Below are positions 25,125 to 36,609 of a DNA stretch of 64,000 nt, one piece after another. Every line of letters starts with the position of its first letter. Position 1 is the first letter of the stretch. The notes below the pieces were generated by a model, which was not told the origin of the DNA, searched no databases, and was given only the letters and a program-made list of their open reading frames with translations. The DNA is taken from contig CM055098.1 of the NCBI GenBank assembly GCA_029204225.1, forward strand, positions 53,695,824-53,759,823. Direction: 5' to 3'. The DNA comes from Diphasiastrum complanatum. Taxonomy: Eukaryota > Streptophyta > Lycopodiopsida > Lycopodiales > Lycopodiaceae. The translations under genes were made by a program, and so were the position numbers.

Positions 25125-26369
25125 TTATTTTGTTCTATTTTGAAATGGCAATAAACATAAAGTACTTACGAGTCTTCCGTTGATGATAAATCTGAAATAT
25201 GTTGGTAGATTGGTTTGTAATAGCATGAGTTCTGTTTTGATAAAATCAAGCTTCCAGTGCTCTTCCACCTCAACCATAGTCAAATATTCCTCATTGTAGA
25301 TAATGCTTATCTCCATTCGGTTTGTGTGATCATTTAGTTCAAAGTCTTGATCCAGTGGTAGCCATGTACCTTCAATTTTCTTGTATCTCTGGTAGCTAAA
25401 TGTGAGACTGAGCATTTGCTTTTCGATATGATAACGAAAGATCATTGAGGACTTTTTAATCCTGCATTCTATGTCATTATTTGTTTTACTATCCCAGCCT
25501 TGATCCATGAGATCTGACAAAGTCTCATCTGATAAATCCTTGCAAACAAATAAAGTTGGTGTCCTACGAACACTAGCACTCGAGAAAAAATCAACAAATG
25601 TATGCAAATGAGATAAACCAACTTAGGTGAACAATTTTCGAGCCTGTGCTTATCTTCATAGCATTTTTAATATCAATGAGTAGCTTGCATCTCAAGGATT
25701 CAGAAACAATGCTGTCAGGAGTAGGCCACTCATCACTTTGAAAACTAGGCAATGGAATTGCTTCGAGCTTGCCAAAACCTCCATTTGTTTGTGGCGTATA
25801 TAAAGATTCATAAAAATAGATACCACAATCTACAAGTTCCTTTGGACTTCTTCCTCTGTATTGTAGCTTTCCAACATCAGAGTGAATCACATCTAATATT
25901 CCTGCAAGTGATTGTGCGGGCTCCCATTCACTTATGCATGATGGATATGAATCTGAAAGAAAAAAACAATGTTGAAGCATTTAAATCATAATCTGAAGAG
26001 CATCAATAAAGGAAATCACCTATGATTGTTGTAGAGTGCATATGTTTTGATATACTTACAATTACATTTTTTATGATCATGATAATTGATATCATGTACT
26101 TTGATTTCTGAATGCATATATACATGTTGCACTAAGAATTCTGATATCCATTGATCTCTCGGGGTAGTCTTAAACTCCAAAATTTTTGCTTTCCAATAAG
26201 ATTTGTAAGTCATTTTTGCTCTTTTCTTTTGTCAAAAATTGCCCTTTGATGATGGATGCAGCAATACCCATGAGTTCTTCGTATATTTTGTTGGCTTCCA
26301 GTTATCAGCTTCATCTTTCTCATTGTAAAGAATCACAGAATCGATTGTAGATCTGGGTCTCCTCGCCAT
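25125..26369 (-). pseudogene. Copy B gene 4: unknown protein with weakly BAH-like N-terminus
   Basis: Reading from an ATG at 26,369: MARRPRSTIDSVILYNEKDE, NSWVLLHPSS, a TGA at about 26,240, then YWKAKILEFKTTPRDQW and VQHVYMHSEIKVHDIN. The pattern W-V-L...YW-x-A-x-I-L-E...W...VY-x-x-S-E-I is reminiscent of a BAH chromatin-reading domain, but the match is by eye and weak. After an intron-like gap the second part (25,980-25,600) has EWEPAQSLAGILDVIHSDVG and RSPKELVDCGIYFYE; the third (25,600-25,125) has DIECRIKKSSMIFRYHIEKQ and IEGTWLPLDQDFEL. It sits just inside the right TIR and converges with gene 3. Copies A and C do not retain this end. No function can be assigned. Confidence 0.5.
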
Positions 26370-26800
26370 TGCTATTTTCAAAGCTTGGGCGCCAAAAATC
26401 TCTCTGATATGTTACTTAATTTTAATTTTTCATATCACATTTAATCTAATGTGAATGCCAACATAGTCACAGTTACTGCGTATACCATATTTTATGTAAC
26501 TGTACATACTATATTTCTATAACTGTAACTAGTATAGTTAGAAAATTTCATTATACTAACCAGCATAGTAAAGTAAATTTAACTTGAGATATTGACGTCG
26601 GACAGATTAGCACGTGTCGGGCAGGAAGAAGAAACCAATGGGATACGTCCATGCTGCCTGGACACAAATTTCAAAGTTTTCTATACTGCATTTTTATTTT
26701 TTACTTAATTTGAACTACGTTACGTAGATTTCAAATCTATTCATTTTGATTGGGCCTGGTGACGGTCGAAACTAAAGAAAAAAAATAAAAGTATCTTTAC

Positions 26801-27473
<673 letters not shown>

Positions 27474-27492
<19 letters not shown>

Positions 27493-28258
27493 CGACCCAC
27501 ATCCTGAAGTAGTGCCGATCCCTCGGCACTCTGCCGATTCAGTAAAAGGAGCACTTGGCTCGCCACTAGTTGATCAGATATGTTGTCACATCTTCCATGA
27601 AGTTTGTGAAAATTGTCAACATTTCCTAGCTAGTTTGAGACCTTAATTGGCAATTTTTGTACATAGTTTTGGTATTGGAGTTTTACACGTGTGAACCAGG
27701 CCTAAAGTTTTTTATTTACTGTATTTTTTCAGTATGGAAAAGTGTCAAACTTTAGACCCTTCATGAGACCATTTTGATGTATTTTGGTCATATATGTCAT
27801 TTTTAGCTATTTTTCCTGTATAAGGAATATTTAGGGTCAAGTACCTTTTAGAGAGAGGAGAGAGAGTCATCTTCCTCATCCATAAATAGTAGAAAATGTG
27901 TGGAGAAACAGGCTAGAGAAACTTATTGTATTGTTGAGAGAGATCAATAAATCATTGTCACAGTTTCTTCCTCCATTGTAAGCATTGTTTTGTGTATTGT
28001 CTTCAAGCTCTTGTGTATGATCTTAGGTGCTATCCAAAAGTGCTAGGGTGCTATTCCACGACCTGTTTGCTATTATTTTTTGTTTCCATTAGTATCTTTC
28101 ATAAGTTTCTTTTGTCTCTTGAATGCTTTGTCAAGTTCATGTGTATCAAAGGTAGCATTAGGATGCTTTGCCATTTCTAGCTTTTGTAGCTTGTTGTGCA
28201 AAGATCTTAGCCAAAACATTTGGGATCTTAGATCCATTCAAGATCCACTTTTTCCACA
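27474..28258 (+). repeat. LTR-like sequence ending at a primer-binding site
   Basis: The right end TTTTTCCACA at 28,258 abuts TGATATCAGAGC (28,259-28,270), one mismatch from the iMet tRNA primer site TGGTATCAGAGC, then a TGGCTAG leader. The left end is uncertain: TGTTGGGAATATCCCC at 27,474 would be a typical start but overlaps the end of LTR X. An ACACGTGTGAA motif at about 27,695 recurs in other LTRs here. Copy C begins 83 bases downstream at 28,342, so the internal region is lost. Confidence 0.5.
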
Positions 28259-28270
28259 TGATATCAGAGC
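28259..28270 (+). other. Primer-binding site (iMet type, one mismatch)
   Basis: TGATATCAGAGC directly after an LTR end CA. Retrotransposon plus-strand leaders typically start TGGTATCAGAGC, complementary to initiator tRNA-Met. Confidence 0.6.
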
Positions 28271-28341
28271 TGGCTAGTCGCTATTTTTAGTAAGGTTTTC
28301 ATTTATGGCGATGCTTGGATGTGTGTTCAAGTTCATTAGAG

Positions 28342-28368
28342 GAGTTCTCAATATCAAAAAGACCCTTT
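28342..28368 (+). repeat. Left TIR of copy C
   Basis: Identical to the 27-bp TIR of copy B (starts GAGTTCTCAATATC). Sequence stays nearly the same as copy B inward, and the preceding CATTAGAG is also shared. Confidence 0.9.
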
Positions 28369-28856
28369 AAGGAATGCCATGTAGGATATAGAAAAATATC
28401 AAAATAAAAAAAATAATATTGTTTATTTGCTTGTCCCCACCACTCCCAAGGCCTCCCCAACTCCCAATGATCTAACCATAGTGTTTATAGTCACAGTTAA
28501 GAACTGTAAACAGTTCGCAATATAACTTGACTAAATTCAAAAATATTCTCTCCATTGGTTACGAAAAGGGCAATATTTTCACTGGATCTAGAATATGACC
28601 GTCATCCCCAAATCCGAATCAGGAAAAATTGCAAAATGTTTACATATGCATTCCTTCCACGAGAATGGAAATATGAGTGCCAACTACCTATTGGAATGAA
28701 AAAATGAGCGGCATTTCCAAATTTGAATCAAGCATACAAGAATGGAGATTGGATTGATCGTACATAGTATATAATATAATCAAAGATGAGTATTTTGTTT
28801 TGCTTCATATAATCTAGTCATAGTACTTTGATGAAACTGATTACTCTATTGTTTTT

Positions 28857-31252
28857 TTGATGATGGCATTGTATCATCTACATGTGGATATCCCTATTGA
28901 TTTGGCACCTTTGCAGAGAAGAGGAGGCAAAGGAATTCAAATATCTGTTGAGGATCGTTCTCGTTTCAGGGCAGAAGGAAAAAAAAACTTGGATTTGTGG
29001 ATAGATGGAATATTATATTTACAAGATCCAAACACTTTGACACATCCCACATTCTCTTCAATAACTCATTTAGTTACATGGATATGCAATGGGCATATTG
29101 AAAACTTACAATTATTGAAAGATGTGGATTTGGCAAAGAAAAAGGCTACAGGTAAGAAGCAAAAGCGACAAAGTTGCAAGGATATTCAAACGCTTTCAAA
29201 AGGAGGTTATCGAAATAGAAGAATCTGTGCATTCAAGTAAGCATATTCTAATTTTTGTATGTTTTTTAATGACATTTGGATTTAATTTAAGCTATGGTGA
29301 TATTATGTTAACTATCTGTTTTTTTTGCAGATCTGCATTAGTAGCTCCTCGGAATATTAAAGACAATGTTTCACTAGGAATGTCATTGGGCACAATATTG
29401 ACTTGCAAATCCACTGAGTGTATCATGATGAACAATAGGATTTCAAATGTAAAGTTTAAAATAGCAGAGTCTTTGATGGTGGACATTCAAATTTTTTTAG
29501 ATAAGACTATAGTTCAGGGTGCTTGTGATTTTGCAGGTATTAGTAGGGAAGCATATGCAACAATATTTAAACTAATTAGAGAAGCTTTTAAACAAGTTCA
29601 AATTAGAAAACTCCCAATCCCTAGGACATATCACTTGAAGAAAGAGAGAGATACATTAAACATAGGTATGCATAAGATCACTGGAACTCTATTTCATATT
29701 GAGGAGGTGTATGAAACTGATGGAAGATCGATATCTATAATTCATCAAACAACTTATTTGTTGATCTAAATTACTTGCTGAGATACATCGTCACATTCTA
29801 TGATATAACCTATGAAAAGGTGAATGAAAAAATAATCATATTACTTAAGTTAGATGAGTCAGAAATAGTGAAAGGGCAGAAGATGGAGAGAGTTAGTATA
29901 ACTCTCATGAATGGCGCTCTATCACAAACGGAGAACCAAGAAGATTTCAGATTCAGTGTCCAGTTAGAAAATGATATATGGTGGTAGGTAGCATTTCAGA
30001 TAACTAGCCTCATTATTACATTACATTCATTGAATAGTATTAAATCATTGTAAACTAAGTCTGATTAATTCTTTGGACAGGTTCTGAAGGAGGATCATGA
30101 TATATTATCATGGATATTCTCAAAGACACCTTATCCTAGGATCATCAAGAACCATATGGATGGAGGACTTCTCAATGTTCCAGGAGTTGGAGACTTCAAT
30201 GTTGAATGGCACTTGGTAGGTGATTTGAAAACATTGAAATGTATGTATAATGTCTCTCACGGTGCTACATCAAAACACCCTTGTTTGTACTGCATGAAAA
30301 TGGCAAAAGATATAACTAGGAGTACAGGAATCAGTAGAGAATATGCAGATCCAAATTGGAAGCCTGTGCTGTCTATCCCCTTGAAAAATGTGCATGTTTG
30401 CACTCTTCATGCAAAAGTTAGATTAATAGAAAAGCTCATTATATTCATATAGTTTTTGCTTGGAATACTAAGCTAGCATCATTAGCAAAGGAAGCTATCT
30501 CTCGATTAGAAGATGTTTTATCAAAAGCAGGACTCCATAAGGGACATGTCAAAATTCAAAAAGATGAAAAGCTTTCAGGAAAGAATGGGAACATGCCAAC
30601 TAAGCCAAGCATAGGAGGAGCAAAAGCACGTCGTTTCCTATCAAATCATATTGGTAAGGCTTCTAATATTCAACACTCAGTCTGGACAGATATTATTGTT
30701 GTCACTCAGGACTTCAAAAAAGACAGTAAAACTAGAGTACTAAAAGTTGATATATGGAAGAAGCTTGATAGTATGATTGCTATTTTAAAAAAAGAAAAAT
30801 ACTCTGATATTGATAAGAAAGCTGTCCAAAGGACTTGTGTCAAGTTTGTTAATGCAATATCAAAAGCATGGGGAGAAGATCACATCACTCATTACATGGT
30901 TAGTATAAAATTTTCAAGATGCTTTCAATTTTTCATATATATTTAGATCCAAACATAAGACTAACATTATGATTTTGACATATGCAGCACATACTAAGAG
31001 ATCATACAACATTTTTTGCAAACACATATGTAAGCTTGAGTATATGGTCATCACAAGGGATGGAGAAGTCACATTGGCAAGCATGAGCAACATTTCATCG
31101 AAATACACAACATGGAGGAACCAATGAAAAATGAAACTACATTTGTCAATTGTTTCAATGCTTCTACCGTAGTGTTCAGATTAACAAAGTCTACACAATA
31201 CAACAAGTTTAGAAAAGCATGCAAGTTCATACAGGAAGAGAAAACTAGATGA
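28857..31252 (+). pseudogene. Copy C gene 1: transposase-like, several exons
   Basis: Starts MMALYHLHVDIPIDLAPL; exon 1 ends CAFK at about 29,239, exon 2 resumes at about 29,332. Compared with copy B, 246 bp (82 codons, coiled coil) are missing in frame between CNGH and IENLQ. Later blocks: EIVKGQKMERVSITLM, ENDIWW, EWHLVGDLKTLKCMYNVSHG, HPCLYC (30,276-30,293), a basic KPSIGGAKARRFLSNHIG, KFVNAISKAWGEDHITHYM, and after an intron SLSIWSSQGMEKSHWQA near 31,035-31,085, ending about 31,252. Frame is broken near 29,740 and 30,420 and by stops at 29,986, 31,085 and others. Candidate catalytic acids are in LDES, GDLK and GMEK. Probably a DDE-fold cut-and-paste transposase; its superfamily is not one I can name. 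Confidence 0.65.
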
Positions 31253-31386
31253 TTGCTGAGTAGAAGATCATCATTGTCATCAAATCATGACATGTTCAAA
31301 ATTGCTTTGCAAATTCATTGAACAAGAGAGGAGAAATACTCAATGTAAATGTATTGATTGTATTATAACAAAATACAAAGTGTCAA

Positions 31387-32903
31387 CTATTCATCATCAG
31401 ATCGTGTATCAGATTCTATGGTAGTATTGTCATGAAGAAATTCTCTGCTAACGTATGCATCTAATAGATGTGCATTATTCTTATTTCCACTAAGCTCAAT
31501 ATGAGTGGAATACAATGAATAATGAGAGTTCCTTAAAGGAACATTCCCATTAGTAAAACCTAAATGTTCAAAACATAAAATCTTTTGACAAAAATGATCT
31601 TATTTGTCTTAACAAATTTATGTCCTCCTAGGTAAAATGATAAAGCTTTAACTGCCATTATCAGATTCTCCCCAACTAGGCTCAACTTGGAATGAGCAAT
31701 ACAGATCTCATTCTTCAGGAAATGCCTAAGATAGTGGCCAAGTCCACTATTCCTCTGGAACGAGGATGCGTGTTGTCTGAAACGACCTCGTCTCGCAGCA
31801 AAGTCATCAAATATGAGAGCATCCTGCAATAGGAAATATGTTAGCAAAAACACGTTTAGTGATTAAAAACATTGTAATGCAAGGAAGTTTAAACACTTAC
31901 ACATTTTTCATCATCAGCAGCAACCAGATCAAGATGATCAATATAATGACCACGTACTGAAGTGGAATCATCAGCGAAATGCATTAATGATGGATGAGGG
32001 AAGTCCATCTGGGATTGAAATGTCGTGAATTCTTCATTGGATGGTCTGCCTCGTCCATCCTTAGCAATATTTGATAAAGCCTTAGTCAGACATTCTTCAC
32101 CGATCATAAGTCCCTCCTCATCATCAAAATCAATACCAGCAACAAGGTCATCTGTTTCAAAATCTACAAAGTCGGAGAATTCAAAAATTGTGTCAGATAA
32201 TAAACATAGAACCTCATCTTCACAATAGTCAAAAAATTTACATAAATCAGCAGTAGTAAATTATACATTGTCATTAATATAATATACAGACAAATTGAAA
32301 AAGACATTTAGACTCCTCTATCGGGATGTATTCATCAGCAGATGTATTTTGGCCGATAAAAGAATCGCGGAGAACATCAGTATTTACATCAATAAAGTCA
32401 CTTTCCTTATCAGGAGTGTCAATAAGGAAGTGATTGATATCCTTAATAGCTGACTGAACAGAGGATAATGCAAAAGGATGGTCAGCAATAGATACTTCCT
32501 CATCATCTGGAATCTGAACTAAAAGGAAAAGTACAAAATCATTCTGATATTCTACCAATCGACATTTCTTGTTGCAATAAGGACACATTGAACTGCTTTT
32601 GAAAAGATCAAACAATTTGGTGAACATTCTATGTAGTCTATGTCTGAAAGCTGGAAAGAAATGAACAAGATTAGTATAATGCATGTACTGGAGTGAACCT
32701 ATGGAGAAAACAGGGTTACTAAGTATATCTCTGAATTTAACATAATGTTCATAAAATACATTAGAATTTGGTTGTGCATTCCTGAAAACATGTAGATATG
32801 GCCTGAATAGGCTGTGAAAGTAGTCTAGATTTTCAGTAATCCCAAATTCACTAAGAAATGAACTCAAGCCTGAATCTCGTGAGGATCCTGAGGAAGAGGC
32901 CAT
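31387..32903 (-). pseudogene. Copy C gene 2: MASSS protein, unknown function
   Basis: Starts MASSSGSSRDSGLSSFLSEF at 32,903. Blocks in order: DYFHSLFRPYLHVFR; FFPAFRHRLHRMFTKLFDLF; CPYCNKKCRLVEYQNDFVLF (possible Cys pair zinc site); an acidic region; FTTADLCKFFDYCEDE; EECLTKALSNIAKDGRGRPS; then, after an intron near 31,890-31,830, ALIFDDFAARRGRF, GHYLRHFLKN, VKALSFYLGGHKF, IIFVKRF, and after a frameshift a C-terminal REFLHDNTTIESD ending at 31,387. The same blocks occur in copy A. No domain recognised. It converges with gene 1 (135-bp gap) and diverges from gene 3. Confidence 0.6.
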
Positions 32904-33710
32904 GGAAATAATGTAGATATCACACTTGTGCACGAGGGAGAACTGAAACAAAACTAACTATCAAGATTGCGCACAAGAGAGATATATACGGCAGGTAGAT
33001 ACCGAATATCGCACTTGTGCGCAACTAGGTAGCGTTGGAAGCAAATAGACAACAATGTGCGCGCACAAGACCGATATGCCGCGAATTTTGAGAACAGAAA
33101 AAGTAAAAAATTAATCGAGTTTTGTGCCCTTTATACTAAATTTTTGCACGTGTGGTAAACGGTCAAAGGACATGTGTCTACTTTCAGTTGGACTACAGGA
33201 ACTGGCACGTGTGAGGTGACACCTGGACACGTGTGAAATGATAACTGTACACATGTCTCATGTTCATTCGTGTGTTCGACAACACGTGTCGCTCGCGCAT
33301 TCGTTCGTACAAATCTCACACGTGTAAAGTGATAGAGTGACATGTGTCGCTCTTGCATTGGACCATACAACTCCCACACGTGTGACAGGACGTTCTTTTG
33401 CACGTGCGAACCGCGATATAAAATCACAAATTTCGATGAATTTTTTTCACTTTTTTTTCGCTCCGCATATCGCACTTGTGCACATTCTTCACAATCGATA
33501 TTTTTCTTAATGCCTTCCATGCGTACAGGTCCGATACATCTGCCTACGTGTCTCCTTGTATCGCACTTGTGCACCTTTCTTCAATACTAATCTATCTCTC
33601 TTGTAATAACCTCGCACAGGTCCGATATACCGTACATTTTGTCCATACATATCGGTCTTCTGTTCATCCTAGCCGTCATGCACAACTTCACTATCCCATA
33701 GTACACGTCC
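32904..33710. promoter_or_regulatory. Copy C divergent gene 2/gene 3 promoter with two motif families
   Basis: Motif 1, ATATCGCACTTGTGC, occurs at 33,006-33,020, 33,467-33,481 and 33,558-33,572, with inverted forms (GCGCACAAG..CGATAT) at 32,969-32,985 and 33,059-33,076. Motif 2, a CACGTG-core (G-box/ABRE-like) ACACGTGT, occurs at about 33,147, 33,203, 33,227, 33,283, 33,318, 33,376 and 33,401. A TATA-like GATATAAAATC is at about 33,414 on the plus strand, 290 bp before the gene 3 ATG. The density is far above that of flanking DNA. Confidence 0.55.
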
Positions 33711-34715
33711 ATGGATAGGAAAAAGCAGACAAGGAGGGACTTCTTCTCTGCTAGCTCGTCCTCAGCTCCTGTGGTTGCCATTACACCTCCTGCAGACCTA
33801 GAACGTGCAACCGCAGTAGGTGGCTCTCTGAGATACATTAAGTATCAAAGATCCACCACTCTGTTGATTCCAAGAGCTCCATTCTACCGTGCTGTAAGAA
33901 ACATAACTAGAAATGATTTCGAACAGTTGGTTAGATTCACACCCAGTGCTTTTCAGTGCCTTCAGGAGGCTGTTGAAGATTACATAAGCCCGTTTTTCGA
34001 AGATTCATTTTTGCTGGCAATCCATTCCAAGAGAGTCACCATAATGCCCAAGGATTTTCAGCTCCCGATGAGAATGAGAGAGAGGTTTTGCAAATTGCAC
34101 GTATCTTAGCCTGCTGCTCCCAAACCAACTCCTCTAGATAGGATTGATCTTCCTACCAAGAGACCTCGGAAGCAGGCAGCACCAAAGAGAGCTCCAAAGA
34201 AAGTAAGGAGGGTAGACACCACAGAAACCCTAAACCCTAACTCGGAATCAATTGTAGATAACACTGCTCTTGATATTGTTGTACATATAGCTACATCTGC
34301 TTTGGATACCCCTTCAATCCCTGTAGATACTACACATCCACCACCTCCTCCTCCTCCCTCAAATCTTTATACATATATAGATTCCGATGACTATCTTAAA
34401 TTTGAGAAGGAAATATCCGATGCTATAGATACAATTGGTACTCCTTTTTGTTTTAGACTAGATAAACTTGATTTTAGTATAAATTATAGAGTTCTTGATT
34501 GTTTGGATCTCAAAGACAGACGGGCTTCTATTAGTGATCCTGTGATAGAGCCCGAGCTTACACTCTTGCAATATGACATTGCAAGAGATTCATCTAACGA
34601 GTTGTTGGTGCTGAGTAATTTTTTGCTTCGGGCCTTCAAGGAGAATAATGACACATTGTCACAGTGTCTGACTAGTGGATTCACACCAGCAACAAAATAT
34701 CTGCTCATCCCTTAT
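33711..34715 (+). pseudogene. Copy C gene 3: CENH3-like histone with tail, basic linker and extension
   Basis: Best preserved H3-like frame: MDRKKQTRRDFFSASSSS tail (compare M-A-R-T-K-Q-T-A-R of H3), then KYQRSTTLLIPRAPFYRA, VRFTPSAFQCLQEAVEDY, FFEDSFLLAIHSKRV, TIMPKDFQLPMRMRERF. One TAG at 34,107 (CAG in copy B) interrupts; the same frame then continues through KRPRKQAAPKRAPKKVRR, seven prolines, YIDSDDYLKFEKEISDAIDT, DFSINYRVLDCLDLKDRR, up to TKYLLIPYHT at 34,715. One base more than copy B in the alphaN region makes it read SLRYIKYQ rather than LSEIRKYQ. The protease exons seen in copy B are lost at the right truncation. CENH3 likeness rests on LLIPxAxF, LQEAxEDY and KDF. Confidence 0.85.
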
Positions 34716-34720
34716 CATAC

Positions 34721-35048
34721 ATCATTAAGCAACACCAATCTTGGTTTTGGAGTCAATTCTTGTCAAATTTATCATTTGTCTTGACTATTCTTGATAGTTT
34801 TGAGTTCCTATCATATTGTAATTTGATTTCAGGCTACAGTCCATACTCTGACAAAATTTCACATGTGTGAAACCAGCAAGTACAATTCCCTTTCATTTAT
34901 GATTGTTCTTGTTAGATTTTCTCATCGAAATTTGATCTAGATTGATCTAAATCTTGTGTAGATTGATAGATCAATTGTATCTAACATCCAATCACTCTTG
35001 TGGATCATTTTAGGATCCATTCTTGGTCCAATTTTGTAGATTCCCACA
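34721..35048 (+). repeat. Copia-type LTR end
   Basis: Sequence foreign to copy C begins at about 34,720 and ends TTCCCACA at 35,048, abutting an exact iMet primer site. It includes a CACATGTGTGAAACC motif at about 34,862. The exact left boundary is not visible. Insertion or recombination of this element removed the right half of copy C. Confidence 0.55.
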
Positions 35049-35060
35049 TGGTATCAGAGC
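35049..35060 (+). other. Primer-binding site (iMet type)
   Basis: TGGTATCAGAGC follows an LTR end CA exactly, complementary to initiator tRNA-Met. Confidence 0.8.
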
Positions 35061-35304
35061 CAAGTACAAGAAGATTTATTGAGATTTGATGGAGTTGATC
35101 CAAAACTAAGCCCAAATTAGCAAGTCTTAGTTAATTTTGATGTGGCTAGTTGGATAGGATAGATATACTCAAAATTTATGGACAAAAACTTGTTGTGGGC
35201 TGTAGAGGTACCAGTTTTGGAGCCTTACGTTTCAGTTTGATGCTAAATCTCCCAAATTAGCAAGTTTGTGAAAACTAGCTAATTTTAGGTAGAGAGTTTG
35301 AATT

Positions 35305-35422
35305 TTAGAGATTGATTGGATGCTTCTACTTGGTTGGGTGGTTTCTCCACAGTGTGTTATCCTTTTGTGTTTAGGATTTGTAGGCAGGATCTAAGGAGCT
35401 TCCCTTATAGTGGTATCAGAGC
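35305..35422 (+). repeat. Second LTR end plus iMet primer site
   Basis: TTAGAGATTGATTGGATGC through CTTCCCTTATA (35,305-35,409) is repeated at 45,758-45,863. Here it is followed by TGGTATCAGAGC at 35,411-35,422, so it is the U5 end of an LTR. Downstream to 36,600 is leader-like DNA without coding signal. Confidence 0.65.
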
Positions 35423-36609
35423 AAGGCTTACAAGCTTGGAGAGGTGGTGCTTTTCATTGGAGCTTGGTGGCATTCAACTAGTATTCTCATCCAAGGAGAG
35501 GAGCAAGGTTGCAAGTTGGTGGATCTTTCCAAATTCAATTTGCATGTTCCATATCTCTCTCAAATTCATTGTGGTTTATGGAGAATTGTGCTAGGAAATA
35601 AATTTTGGTGTCTTTTTTGGAGTTTTGCATGTGTAGCTCAAAACTAGTGAAGGATCTGAAATTTCCAGCAAGTTAATTCACTTTGAAGTAGTTGAAATTC
35701 AGGTTGCATGTTGGATCTTCCCATGTATTTGGATTCTAGGCTCTTTTGTAGCCAAATTTGGCTTGTTTTCCATTATTTTGGCACAAAATTGAGGGTAGAA
35801 TTCAAAATCCAGCAAGATCAAATCAATTGGTTGCTTATAACTCTGTATTTTGGATTGCATGTGGTTTTGGAAAATGTTCTTGCCATTGATCTCCAATTGT
35901 GCATGGTGAAAAAACCAAGGAAGGGCTAAAATTCATGATTTTTTCTTGTTTTTTTCATGGAATTGGATGGTAGGAGGTTGTTGAACATCAATTGAAGCTG
36001 GAAAAAAATGAATTATAGTCTTTTGAAGCTGTCCTAGAAGTTAGAGCCAAGAATTCTAGCAGTTGGGTTTGTAGGAAGTCAAAAAGTGTCAAAAATTGAC
36101 CAATTTTGGTGAATTTTGGGGATGGATTTTTCTAAATCCATAAGGGGATCATTCTGGATTTTTTCCATCATGATTTATTTTTCTTTTTACCTTCCCAGCA
36201 AGCTATCAAACATGTAAATTGATGGGTAGAGGCTTATATTTCAATTCCATCAAGTTTGTACAATTTTGACTTCTAGAAACCAAGAATTCATGGTTTCCAG
36301 CCCATACTGCTTCATAGGATCTGTATGAAGGCTTCATGAAACTCTTAGAGACCATTTGAGATTGTTTGGATCATCACTTTTAGGCTTGGTTGAGTGTTTG
36401 CATGTTTTTTGACATATAGGTCTTGAAAAAGTGCACCCTCCTACAACTTGATTGGCTGTTCTGAACTCGCACATGTGAGTCCTAGGTGGCAGGCTGACAT
36501 GGCAAGTGTCTTTTTCATTGGGTCTCCCTCTGTACTGAGCTTTATAGCACCCAAATTGGTGTCCTGTAGCCAAAGATATGAGCATATGAAGTTTTGCAAA
36601 GGCTGGTCG

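Larger units (their letters stand above)
28342..34720 (+). mobile_element. Copy C: longest copy of the H3-bearing transposon, right end lost
   Basis: Starts with the same TIR as copy B and keeps genes 1 (plus), 2 (minus), the divergent promoter and the first exon of gene 3 (plus). It is collinear with copy B at both ends of the copy B deletion. Homology to copy B stops at about 34,720 (after CTTATCATAC), where LTR-like DNA begins, so the protease exons, gene 4 and right TIR are gone. At least 6.4 kb remain; adding the copy B right arm, a full element would be about 9-10 kb. Confidence 0.75.
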
